Shown: positions 21,890 through 32,783 of the stretch, piece by piece
Layout: every line of letters starts with the position of its first letter
How positions within the stretch are numbered: position 1 is the stretch's first letter
NCBI GenBank assembly: GCA_963931865.1
Contig: OZ007511.1
Location: forward strand, 4,048,626 to 4,112,625
Direction: 5' to 3'
DNA from: Axinella damicornis
Taxonomy: Eukaryota; Porifera; Demospongiae; Axinellida; Axinellidae
Length of the DNA: 64,000 bases
The notes under the pieces: generated by a model
Databases searched by the model: none
Told to the model about the DNA's origin: nothing
Seen by the model: the letters and a program-made list of their open reading frames with translations, nothing else
Position numbers and translations under genes: made by a program

Positions 21890-22240
21890 CATTGCCCCCC
21901 AGCATGTCCTCCACCACAAGTAAAGCCATGAGCCCATGACTGCAGCGTCCTCCACCACGACCACGGCATCATCTACCAATGGACCACCATGACCATACCA
22001 TCGATCATCTGCACCATCATCCGCCATGACTGTACCATCATCTGCCATGACTGCGGCATCATCCACCGTGACAGCAGCATTCGATTGTGGCCTCCACCAC
22101 CACGACTGTGGTGTCGCCCACCACGACGGTGGCTTCCTCCACTATGACCGTGGTGACAGTATTGGTCCAGTTGTAGGCGGATCCATTGTAGCGATGTTGG
22201 CAGTGTGTTGTAATATCCAACATCATCGTCTGGAGACTCA
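21890..22240 (+). repeat. Imperfect tandem repeat, Thr-codon-rich
   Basis: Degenerate units resembling CCATGACTGYRCCATCATC and CCACCACGACYGTGG. In one frame it reads as Thr/Ser/Val-rich peptide (ASTTTTVVSPTTTVASST), in others as His-rich, with stops in each. It may be the decayed stalk-coding array of the SRCR gene. The relation is inferred from position and composition. Confidence 0.5.
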
Positions 22241-22295
22241 CGTGAGTTGTGACGTACCTCCTTCAACTATCACATACTTCACAATCCTCCACACC

Positions 22296-22321
22296 TCACA
22301 TGCACACACATGCACACACAT

Positions 22322-22361
<40 letters not shown>

Positions 22362-22363
22362 AC

Positions 22364-22395
<32 letters not shown>
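22296..22395. repeat. (CA)n microsatellite
   Basis: CA array with a few interruptions, ending in a CCCTACAG acceptor-like sequence. A second, shorter CA/CCCA array lies at 22806-22890. Confidence 0.9.
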
Positions 22396-22397
<2 letters not shown>

Positions 22398-22574
22398 ACA
22401 CCCTACAGGCTATACTGCGGGCAGCATACGCATCAACCCGGACCAAGGATTGTGCACATGAAAGGCGAACATTTGCACCTCTTATCTGATGAAGGTAATG
22501 AACACAGCGACCAACAGTTGTGTGTGACTGATACCAATGTGTAATGTGTCTGTGATAGGAGGCAGGTGCCAGGC

Positions 22575-22622
22575 CAGCCTCATTCCCAGGCCATGCACAT
22601 CGCGGGCCTGGGAATGAGGCCA
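22575..22622. mobile_element. TAGCC-family insertion, eroded, 48 bp
   Basis: CAGCCTCATTCCCAGGCC...GGCCTGGGAATGAGGCCA forms a near-perfect hairpin. Flanks GTGCCAGGC and GTGCCAAAC agree at 7 of 9 positions. Confidence 0.7.
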
Positions 22623-23094
22623 GTGCCAAACTGATTCGCATATTGGGGTCAGCCTAGGTGAAACCCGATATAGTCCATGGACACTAGAGAATTATTTACA
22701 GCACCACCGCATTCTGCAGATGTAGCTACACTATCCAAAAATTCACATAATTATGGCCTTCTTGCTATCACATATCTGTTCACTATACATGTACTCGCCA
22801 TCGACACACCCACAAACAAACATTATACACACCCACCCACCCACATTATGCACACATCACACACACACACACACACCCACCCACACACATACCACAGAGC
22901 ATTCTTTCAGCGTACATGAAGAGCCAGTGTACTGTCCAAGCAAGGTCAACGATGACAGACTGCCATTGGACATTTCCGATGCCAAGCTCAGCTAGCAAAC
23001 ATTCTGTCCCTGTTATCAATAAGGAATTCATGTCTAGCATACGATACTGAACAGATTTGAATATAATGTGAGCCAGCCATTTGAGGTTTTTTTG

Positions 23095-23162
23095 TAGCCT
23101 CATTCCCAGGCTTCTCCCCAGCTTTTTGTCCCATACTGTACAAAGAGCTGGGGACGAGGCTA
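23095..23162. repeat. TAGCC...GGCTA palindromic element, 68 bp
   Basis: TAGCCTCATTCCCAGGC...GAGCTGGGGACGAGGCTA has family termini, but the nine-base flanks do not match, so a target-site duplication is not supported here. A related 97-bp version is at 63455-63551. Confidence 0.65.
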
Positions 23163-24210
23163 TTCTTGCATACGCATTGTTTTGAACAAGAATCACATTT
23201 TTGTCTTTAAACCCTCATGTTAACTAGAAATAGCTTAAGTAAGCAAAAACCATGTATTAAAGTACAATGCCTAGTATTAAAGCCCCCATACAATTAGCTC
23301 ATGCAAGTTTGCAGTCATATGCATTGGTTGGTAAAGAGTTAACTGATAGCTGTGTAGCTACTGACAGCTATATTATGCATGCTCAACATTGCTATAGCTA
23401 GTATTTAGACACAATGTAGTCGATATTCGTAATTGTTACAGGCAATTACTTGCATGCAAGTGAGTGACGCTTTTTGCAGTTGCATGGTGAGAAAGTCCCT
23501 ATGCAAGCAACTTTAATACGGTATAGCACGAATCAAAAACCAGTGTAGCCAATTAAGCAGGAATGGTATTGCATGAAGATATATGCAGATGTGACTGCCA
23601 CTCAAGAACTTTGAGGTCACTCCCTCCCTAACTGTTGGTTTACCAATTGCAATAGAGAACATGCATAAAATAAAAACAAGCCTCTCCAAGAAGAAAATAA
23701 ATAGCAAGCATAGCAGCCCTCTGTCCAAGAACACAAAAAGAACAAGAAAAAAAAGAGTTGACCAGAAAAAAGAAAAAAAAGAAGAAGAAGAAAAATAACA
23801 ACCTAGCAACAACCCATCCCTCCGTGACAGGTCAGACACCGAAGTGTGCAGCCTCAGGAGCGCTGGATAGGCGTGTCTGGAATCACAGGAGGGCGACCTG
23901 CTTTCAACCAGACACCTTTAGCTTCGGTGGTCAGATGGGAACCGGCGTACTCAAGCTGCTAGGCGGGGAAGTCGAGAACCGGTGTGTACGGAGTGGCCCA
24001 GACTCGTACTCGGTTATTGGGGAGGCGAACACTCAACCCCCAGGCTGTAAAGCAAGTGCTTAGCGAGTGTGCCATCCCGACATCCCGCCAAAACTTGTTA
24101 CAAATTCCTTATTTAAACCCAAACCGGATGTGTCCGGTTGCGCATGCGCGTGCCACCTGGACCTTGACTTCCCGCCAAAAATATTTGGAACCGTTCAGCT
24201 GCTTGAAACT
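23163..24210. other. Gene-free stretch
   Basis: No supported gene. 23740-23800 is A-rich. A moderately GC-rich block at 23830-24110 has an open frame on the plus strand but no recognisable domain and no splice context, and may be an unclassified repeat. Confidence 0.4.
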
Positions 24211-24244
24211 TAGCCTCGCCGTCTCGGGCCTGGGAACGAGGCTA
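24211..24244. mobile_element. Miniature TAGCC...GGCTA insertion, 34 bp
   Basis: TAGCCTCGCCGTCTC then GGGCCTGGGAACGAGGCTA, flanked by perfect direct repeats CTTGAAACT (24202-24210 and 24245-24253). This is the shortest member found. Confidence 0.9.
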
Positions 24245-24671
24245 CTTGAAACTAGCACGGGTCTAGCTAACTCTCTGCCGCTCAGTGAAGAGGCAAGGAC
24301 AATTCGACGTTAGTTGGAGGAGACAGTGGGCTTTCCATGAATTCTGTGAGATAGGCATGAGCTTTGGAAGGAGGGTGAGCCCCGAGTCAGTTTCCACTTT
24401 GCATTGCACACGTAGCTATGTAGCTAGAGCTGTTTGCTTTTCCATTCAAATATAATTATTGCAGGGCCTTGAAAATTTGAAATCATGCATTACACAGTAT
24501 ACATTCGGATATGTTCAACCCAGAAAGACAGTTAGTCTCCCAGATGACACAATTTTTCCGGTTGAAACTGATTATGCACACTAGCGGATCTTTAATTCCT
24601 ACATCTTGCTGAGCCGAGTGAAGAGGCAAGGACCATTGGTTATTTGGAGGAGATAGCGGGGTTTCTATTAA

Positions 24672-24902
24672 TAAGGTAAGTCGGGGTAATTTCGGTCACG
24701 TTTTATTTCCGGTCACTTAGTAGAGAAGGGCTTCTCTATTCTAAGAGGTACGTTTTCAGCCAAAACTATGGTGCTGTGCAGATAGAGGCAACACTCAGCT
24801 ATAACATATCTGTCGGCAAAATCGAGACCTTACGTCCTTTGCGCGCATCTGCCTAAGTGACCGGAAATACCCGGTGACCGAAATTACCCGGACTTACCTT
24901 AC
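24672..24902. repeat. MITE, about 230 bp with 45-bp TIRs
   Basis: The left end AAGGTAAGTCGGGGTAATTT and TTCCGGTCACTTAG recur inverted at 24853-24902 (CTAAGTGACCGGAAATACCC ... GGACTTACCTT). The middle is unique. No gene content. Confidence 0.9.
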
Positions 24903-25218
24903 TTTCTGCAGCTAACTATTAAGTTCAAAGTCATGCATGAAACAAAACAAACAGACAAAGAAAACTCGTGACTGCTGTCAGCAACCTTTATATGGGGCCA
25001 GTGCAGATAGATAGAAATGTCAATTTAATTTGAACAGGAAAACCCCCCATCAGCTTGCGCCAGTCTACCTGTGAAGTGTTGGCTTGTCAAGATCAACATG
25101 CATGTCAATAATGTGATCATTGTAATTTAGAAAAACCCTGCTAACCTAGACTGATGCTCCAGGATGTTGGCTGTGCTGTGGCATCACATGCATGCTGTAT
25201 TTTTCTTCACCGTGAGCA

Positions 25219-25219
<1 letters not shown>

Positions 25220-25250
<31 letters not shown>
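25220..25250. repeat. 31-nt G run
   Basis: Uninterrupted homopolymer, one of eight G or C runs of 17 nt or more in this window. Confidence 0.97.
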
Positions 25251-25251
<1 letters not shown>

Positions 25252-25326
25252 GCAAGGTTACTAGCTAACTAAAACCCTTCAATGTCACTGTTGGTCACAC
25301 TTTAGTTTTGGTCGTCAATGTTTGAG

Positions 25327-25463
25327 GTGGATATCGGTCCGGCAGGAAGTAGGGCAATGGGTTAGGGTATTATTAGGGCCAGGACCAGTTGTCATGTGCG
25401 TGTTTCCAGTACCTATATACCTAAAGTATATATACATGTACTTCCTGCTGGCCAATATTCATG
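25327..25463. repeat. MITE family A, copy 2
   Basis: Ends GGATATCGGTCCGGCAGGAA and its near complement TACTTCCTGCTGGCCAATAT, with internal GGGTTAGGGT and a GTACCT/AGGTAC-type region shared with the copies at 10617 and 63678. Confidence 0.85.
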
Positions 25464-25789
25464 TTCTTAAATATTACGAAACAGCTGAATTACTGGCGAA
25501 AAGAGGCTCATTTCGAGGCCGGAATGCTGCATCTGGATGCAGGGTGGTTCTCGAGGCCCTGGAAGGGCAAAGGGCAAAATCCATTTTAGAGGCGAACCAC
25601 GAAACAACAAACTTTAGTGGGGCCCTAGCCGTAACACTACCCTAAGAGGCCGTTCTTTGTACCGCACGTCTAAGCTTCTTTTCTTATGATGCAGCTAATT
25701 TTGATAGACTGTGCCTCACCAGGATAAGCTGAATTAGTGTACCTCTATTGAGAGGTTTCGTTCACTGTGTTGGGCTGTAAGCATTCAGT

Positions 25790-26060
25790 TGGCCGGACAT
25801 AGCTAGAGAGTCTAGACCCTCTCTGCTCGACCTGTCGATCACACACCATGCACGTTCCGCACAATTCATGTCAGTGGGCCAGGCATAGAGAGTCTAGCCT
25901 GCATGCAGGCATTCATATGCTATAGACCCTCGATCTCTGCTCGACCTGTCACACACACCTTGACATGCATCAGTGGGCCGGGCGTGGCGTGTCTAGCCTG
26001 CTAATTGTCAAACACACCATGCACATGCGTCAGTGGCACCACTGGACCAGCTTGTCACAC
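25790..26060. repeat. Imperfect tandem repeat, about 110-bp unit, three copies
   Basis: Units share CAGTGGGCCRGGCRT, AGAGAGTCTAG, CTCTGCTCGACCTGTC and ACACACC. Copies are diverged and partly deleted. Confidence 0.7.
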
Positions 26061-26234
26061 AAACCTCGCTTGTGTACATATTGTGACTAAAGTGGTCTAG
26101 CTAACACAGCTCACTATATAGATTTGTTTGACAGTACGATGTACGTTGTTAGCCCTTGGTTGCTATAATGGGATCCAGCTGCTGAGTCGATCATTATTGA
26201 ACTATTCACACATATACGATAATTATACGTAATA

Positions 26235-26400
26235 GAAGTGACATTGAAATCATTATGCTCATCAAATCTTACAATGAGACCATGAAAATGTATCTGCTAA
26301 TCTGACAGAATGATGCTGCAAAAGTCGTGGTGTAAGAACATAGCTCTGTATTTGACTGCACAGTACACAAACATACGTCATCAGTCAGTGCCGTAACCGG
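26235..26400. repeat. Dispersed repeat X, intact copy
   Basis: AGTGACATTGAAAT...GCTCATCAAATCTTACAATG...ATCTGCTAATCT...GTGTAAGAACATAGCTCTGT...CATCAGTCAGTGCC. The same sequence occurs split in two at 36765-36840 and 37812-37920. Confidence 0.8.
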
Positions 26401-26575
26401 ACTTGACTCAAGTTTATGGTACAGATGTGATGTACAAGGTTATTCAACAGTAACAAGTTGAACTATAACACTTTGCACAACAAACAATGTTTAAGAGTAG
26501 GCAAGTTTGAGCATGTGGAGTACGCCCACTCGCCCACAGACTGCTACTCTCTACACAGTGCACAACACATACAAT

Positions 26576-29500
26576 TTAAGAGTACGCAGGTTTCAGTTTC
26601 GGTTGCAACACGTGCCAGAAGTACACCCACTGGCCCTCACAGTTCAAGATCTGCTGCCAGTGCTTTGCGCCCCCAGCCGTGACGTCCTCCATCCACCAGA
26701 AAATGAACTCAGATTCCATGCTGCTACCTCGACTTCCCAACTTCCGGATCTTCTTTTTGGTGAGGAGGGGAGAGTTACGGGGAGAAGAGAGAGGAGAGAG
26801 CTCCCTCAAATGACTGCCAGATAGTCTGAAGAAGTTCTTTGCAGCCATAATTGGAGAGTTCTTAGGGGAATTTGAAGGTGATTTCTTTCTTCTATAAACA
26901 ACAGGAGAGAGTGTGCTTGGTGATAATCGAGGAGAAGGGGAGGGGACTCGACGTAGGGGGATGGGAGAGAGGGTTGTGGGGGAGTAGGAGAAGGTGCTTG
27001 GAAGGGTCTTACTTGAGTGAGGTCTTGAACCGATTCTGGGACTGGAATTAGACAAGGTAAGATGGTTTGAGCAATGGTCTTCTCCATTGATCGGAAAGTC
27101 CTGATCATCTGATAGAGTGAGAGAGGAAGACAGACAGGATGTTAGCATTCAGAGCTATGGAGGGGTAAGTCGTACATTACACTGCTGGTATTGAGGTAAT
27201 GTCTGTGTAATGAATGCACTCTGGGAAGGAGCACAGAGTTGTAACTACACCATCATGACCACTGTTGTCCACTGACACTTGTGATAATAATAGTAACAAG
27301 TTACGAGTCCTCCAGTAGCCCTGGTTCAACTGCATGGACGACTTTTTGGGGTACCAAACGTTTCTTGCACAGCTACTGCTGGTGTCACTGGCAGATCGGT
27401 TGGTAGCCACATGCTAGCTTCAGTATCGATGCGAAGATGGGTTGGAATCGTCTGAAAGCGTCTCTTCTAGTCTTCCCGACAAGCCCTATCATCCCGACAA
27501 CATTCTTATGCCAAAGCAAACTTTTGAGGAAAGACATGCATTGCGCTTCCATGTAAAGGCTTGTTCATATACGTGCGAGCAAAGCCATGCTCTCTCGTTT
27601 TCTGATAGCTACATGTAGCTAGCACTAAGGATAAGTTTGCAGCGGGTCATCCAACTCCTATCCCCAAATTGTGTCAGAAACGATCCCAGAAGGCCTCAAC
27701 AAACACTTCACATGCTTTATTACGTGGCACCTGCGTCACAATTATACTAACACTGCTCAACCTAACCACTTCATATGCTGTGGCTATGCACTAGCTTGGA
27801 CACCAATACAAACGTGTGCTTAGAGCTAGTGAATGACTGTGTCTACTGGAGCATCCACAAGATCAGGTAAGGCAGGAGGTATCATTGCAATGCAGTTGCC
27901 ACTCGTAAGAGTTTCCAAGGGTCCTCCTCCAAGTGAAGACCTGGCTAGCTATTCAGCAATTGAGTCAACTACTCTGCTAAATTACTGCACGAACCATTAA
28001 TGTTAATCTCAGTGGGGCTGGGAGAGTTGCTTCGTGAGCTTGCAGGGGAGGCATCTGGGGAGGCTGAGTAACTCTTGAAGGGGTCACTCCTCTGGGGGAC
28101 ACACAGCCGCAGTCCCCCAATGTTGGAGTCGGACGTGAAGTGATGGTGGTCACATACCAGGACTTCCATTCCTCCTTGGACCAGATCCTGCCGGCTCAGC
28201 CCTGGGTGGAGGGAGGATGGAGTGAGGAGGGGACGGCGGGAGGAGAAAAGAGGAAGAGGAGTTGAGGAGAACAAAAAGGAGGATGACAGAAGGAAGGGGA
28301 GGAGGAGGTGGAGGAGGACGAGATATTTCAGTCTGTTTAATTGATGTAATAGATTTCGCTTCTAAAGTGGAACATGGTACAACCTAGCCTCGTACCCAGG
28401 CCTTCAATCGCGGGGGGAAGGCCTGGTATACACTGTTTGCGCATGCGTTTAATTAAAATATTATGTCAATTTTAATTGTGACGTTTGCGAATGGGTTGGG
28501 CTTAACCGATGACATTTGCGTAAACACACCCGCGTATGCGTGCATGAGAGCGATCAAAGGGCTCACAACAAGCACACCACAGCTCTTTCCACTGTCTACA
28601 AGTCCCTTCTTGTAGTCCATGAGGAAAGGGAGCGCTTGGTAGCACAGGCTCTTGCCATAGCCAGTAGGTAGCCACACAAACACGTCGCTGCCTTCGTACA
28701 CAGCTCTCATGGAGGAGCGCTTCTCTTCTTTCACAGTAATCCGTGTCATTTTCAGCCTTCGCAAAGCATAGGAAAGAGCTTCAGGGAAACTACTACCACC
28801 GGAACTTTTGCACGCCATGGTTGCTACTCGTCGTTCGTTGCGGTTCTTCTAGGAATGTAAACGTAGACATCATTCAACGTCATCGTTTCACGGAAGAATA
28901 CCGAGATATCCTATTTTCCAAGATTTGGGGGGAAATTAAACGCATGCGCAAACAGTGTATACCAGGCCTTCCCCCCGCGATTTGAAGGCCTGGGTACGAG
29001 GCTATAGGTACAACCTTGAGCAATTTAGTTGCATGTATGGGGAAGCTAAGAACACCGCAATAGTACTTACCAGAGAATACAAACTCTTTCACCCATGTTG
29101 GGTAGGCGTTGTGACGGGGGCTTGTTTGCTTGGAGCTGTACCGTCCTGTGTCCGGGAGCAGATCACTGGAGGGTGAACCAGTGCTCGGGTGAACAAGGCA
29201 TACACCAGTGAATAGCCCCCAATCATGCAGCTATGGATGGTGGACTCAAGTTAAGTTCTGCGGTTAATGTCTTACCACTTCACAACCGCATTGAATGGTT
29301 TTCTTGTGTCCTCATCAAATATCCCTGCCCCCTCCACAACATGGATGTGTAGCTGTCCTCCGCTCCGCTCCCTAATTACAGGGATGTCCCCATTGTGTTC
29401 CCCATTACTGGGTGAGGTGCCCTCGTATTCTTCCTCCGGAGTGTACTTCAACCCCAGGAGAAGCTCACCGACAAATGAGAGGTATTCACGGTGGGGACAC

Positions 29501-32500
29501 TGTGAAGGTGTGTGGTGTGTGGGTGTGGGGGGTTTGAGGATATTATGTGTAAGATTGCGGATGAAGTGAGGATATGCGTGTGTGTGTACATGTGTGAGAG
29601 GCCTAGGATGAGGTTCTCCCTTCATTCTGTCATTTCCCCATCCCTATCTTGAAGTATCTTCCCTATCTCCCCTCACTTGCCTTTGCCGTTCCCTCCCCTT
29701 CCCTTCTCACACACCAGTACTCACCATCAAGTCTATGACAATGTCTAATGGGCAGTCTCCTGCCTTGTCTGCCTGTCCCTGCAGCAGCTGCACGGGGACT
29801 GCGTCGGTGGGCTGGTGGAGGGATGCCGTCAGTGTGATGGAATGGCAACCCACCATCTCGGGGATTTCAACAGCTCTCTCTGCACAGCAGGGTGGAGGAG
29901 AGTGGGAGTGAGGGAGGAGGGAGGGAGGGGGGAGGGAGGGATGGAGGAGGGAGGGAGGATCAAGGGTGATGGAGGGAATTAAGAGAGGGGGAGGGAATTA
30001 AGGGAGGGGGAGTGGAAGAGGGAATGAGGGAGGAGGATGAGGAGGGAGGGAGATGGAGGTGAGCGGAGAGAGGAGGATGAGGAGGGAGGGAGATGGAGGC
30101 GAGTGGAGAGAGAGGATGAGGAGGGAGGGAGATGGAGGCGAGGGGAGAGAGAGGAAGGTGGAGGGGGAGGGATCACATTTCTGTGAGTTTTAAATGGATG
30201 ATACAATCATCTGCCGGGTGGGAGTGAGTGTAATTTGGAATAGGGTTTATTTGTAACACTAACCACTGTGAGTACGTAGGACATAATGGGACATCGCACA
30301 AGTTGCTTGGGGGATGTCAAAATACGGTAACTTGAGAGTAATTGCCGCATAAAGACTTTGAGACACTTGCATGGCCTAGTACGAAGGAGGCTCATTGTGG
30401 GTGGTTTGCCGGACACCTTACAAGTTGTTTGCAGGATGAGATTAAGTAACTGGAGAAGCAGTGGAAATTATCCCAAAGGCTGGATCAGGTGTTCTCGTTA
30501 CTGTAAATGAGTTGGTTTGCAGTTTAGATGCCACCAAAGAGCATTCCTGATTCTCAAGGTCGGACAGTATCAGTGTTTAGGTTGTATTGCGGATGCTCAT
30601 AGTCCAAAGCACACAATATTCAGTGGGGTTTTCAGGTGGTGTTAGATGAGCCATTTGAAAAGGGTCCTTAGGGTGAATTTGCCAAACTGACTTCTCCCCA
30701 TATACGTTATTCACTAGTGGGTGTTGTATGCTTTATGACATACTTTTTCACTAAACAATCTTGATTTTGAGATAACAATGCTTTGAAGTTCGGAATAATG
30801 CACAGCAGAAGTACATAAGCAAAATGATCCTCCAGACATTGATATACAGTATAAGAGGGGAGCATATAATGCCATTTGATGTGACAGTCATGTATCATGC
30901 ACCCCACTTTATACTGACCACAAATGATGGTGTGATATATAAACCGATGTGCAGTTATGTGGGTAGGATATCTCACAGCTGGAATTGGATGCCATTACAT
31001 GTTGCTTGGGGGGTGAAAAGGCAAGTGGAGAATGCCACTGGAGATGCTGTGGAAATAGCCATTCAAGCTGGATCAGATGATCGCTGTTATGTAATCGTGC
31101 TAGCTGTAGTTCTCAAACACGTGATATATTAACAAAAGGACTATACACTCAACACCAGTGCGGTATGTAGTCCTAACGCTATCTGCTGTCTATGCACATT
31201 ACCCACTCATCCGCTAATTAACCCCTATTACACTGCTCGTCACCCATCACCAGATCCTACTAGCCGCTCACCAAGGTAGCAAGTAAACATAGCTCTCTGA
31301 TCTAATCACCAATGCACCATTATGAATTACATCATCACCATTACATCATCACCATTATGTCACCATTACATCATCCCATTACATGACCATGGTTGCACAA
31401 TGAACACTAGGGAGCCTCCAGTTCTCAATCTGACATTCTAATTTGTAGGTATGTTTTCAAATAGTCAATACACTTGGGAGGTTTCATCATACATTCCAAC
31501 AGGAAAGACCCACATGAAACTTTCCACACAGGAAGGAAACTCAGTTCTAATTAAGGACACACTTCCTATGGCCTATACAGCAGGACAGGAGCTTATGAGC
31601 GGCGAAGCCGCGAAGGAGCGTGCAACTACCGCATATGCCCGAGTGCCGTCGAAATCCAAATTATTAGCTAGCGAACTTCCAAATATGGAAACCTGTTCTT
31701 CAATCTAGCGTCATAATGACGACATAAAAACCCACATGTTCTGTGGTAGCGATGTGAGAAGTTTGACACTCGCTCAGTGGAGCGCCTTTGACCTAGCCGC
31801 CGCAGTGAAATGGCCAAGCGAACGGGTGACAGTGAAAGCTATTTGCGACAAAAACGTGGTAGATTTGAAGATCCCGGGACCCCTCACTGTTTGAAGACGC
31901 CTTCCTCTTCGTCACCAAAACGGAAATACGTAAGTAATTAGGATTTGGACGGAACCGGAGTTACACGCTCCTTCGCGGCTTCGCCGCTCATAAGCTCCTG
32001 AGCAGGACAATGGGGTGTCTTTGACCCTTGACACTTTGTGACTATCATGAGTAGTGTGTGGTGACAGCATGAAAGTATTGAGGGAAGTGCAGTCCTGGAG
32101 CTATTAGCTAAAATGTCATCACAAATTCAACCATAACTGTTGCTATAGAAAGTGAATAGGTCAGCCAAAGCAATGTTTGTTCAGTGTAACGCTGAGCTAA
32201 ATTCTGAGCTAAATTAACAAGCACTAGCTGCTGCCTTGATAACTCTGGTTCTGAAATGTCAGAGGTGCATATAAATTGAAGCTGATTTTGTTTAATAGGT
32301 CTATTCTGGCTGATATTTAAATCAAAATTGTGTGGGTGTGTTTTGTGCAATTTGATGAGTCTGTTCGAATTCTGGCAGACCTTGGAAAGCGTTTTGGGCA
32401 GAACTCTTTGATTCAGACTGAGGGCATTTCAAATCGAGGGATTACTGCAGCACCTCATGCTCTAGTACATATGCATATATATATACATACGTATGATGGT

Positions 32501-32743
32501 ATGCGCATGAGGGGGACATCACTTGGATATGTGATATCCTGATCTACACAATTATCGGATCAAAGGACGGCCAGGTCTCAATCCTGGAAACAGAATACTA
32601 GCTAGGTATTACATTGGTTTGGCACCACATAGGATTTCATTGCGCAGGCTGGCAAGTAAGGCACTGAAGCAAGCAGTGGATGACCGACAGCATGATTTTT
32701 ATTTCCTTATACATGTATACAGTATGGAATTACAGATCCTTTG

Positions 32744-32783
<40 letters not shown>

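Larger units (their letters stand above)
24903..26575. other. Repeat-rich intergenic stretch, 3' of the PAW-C2 gene
   Basis: It holds a 31-nt G run at 25220-25250, MITE A at 25327-25463, an imperfect tandem repeat at 25790-26060 and a dispersed repeat at 26235-26400, listed separately. No exon was recognised. Confidence 0.5.
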
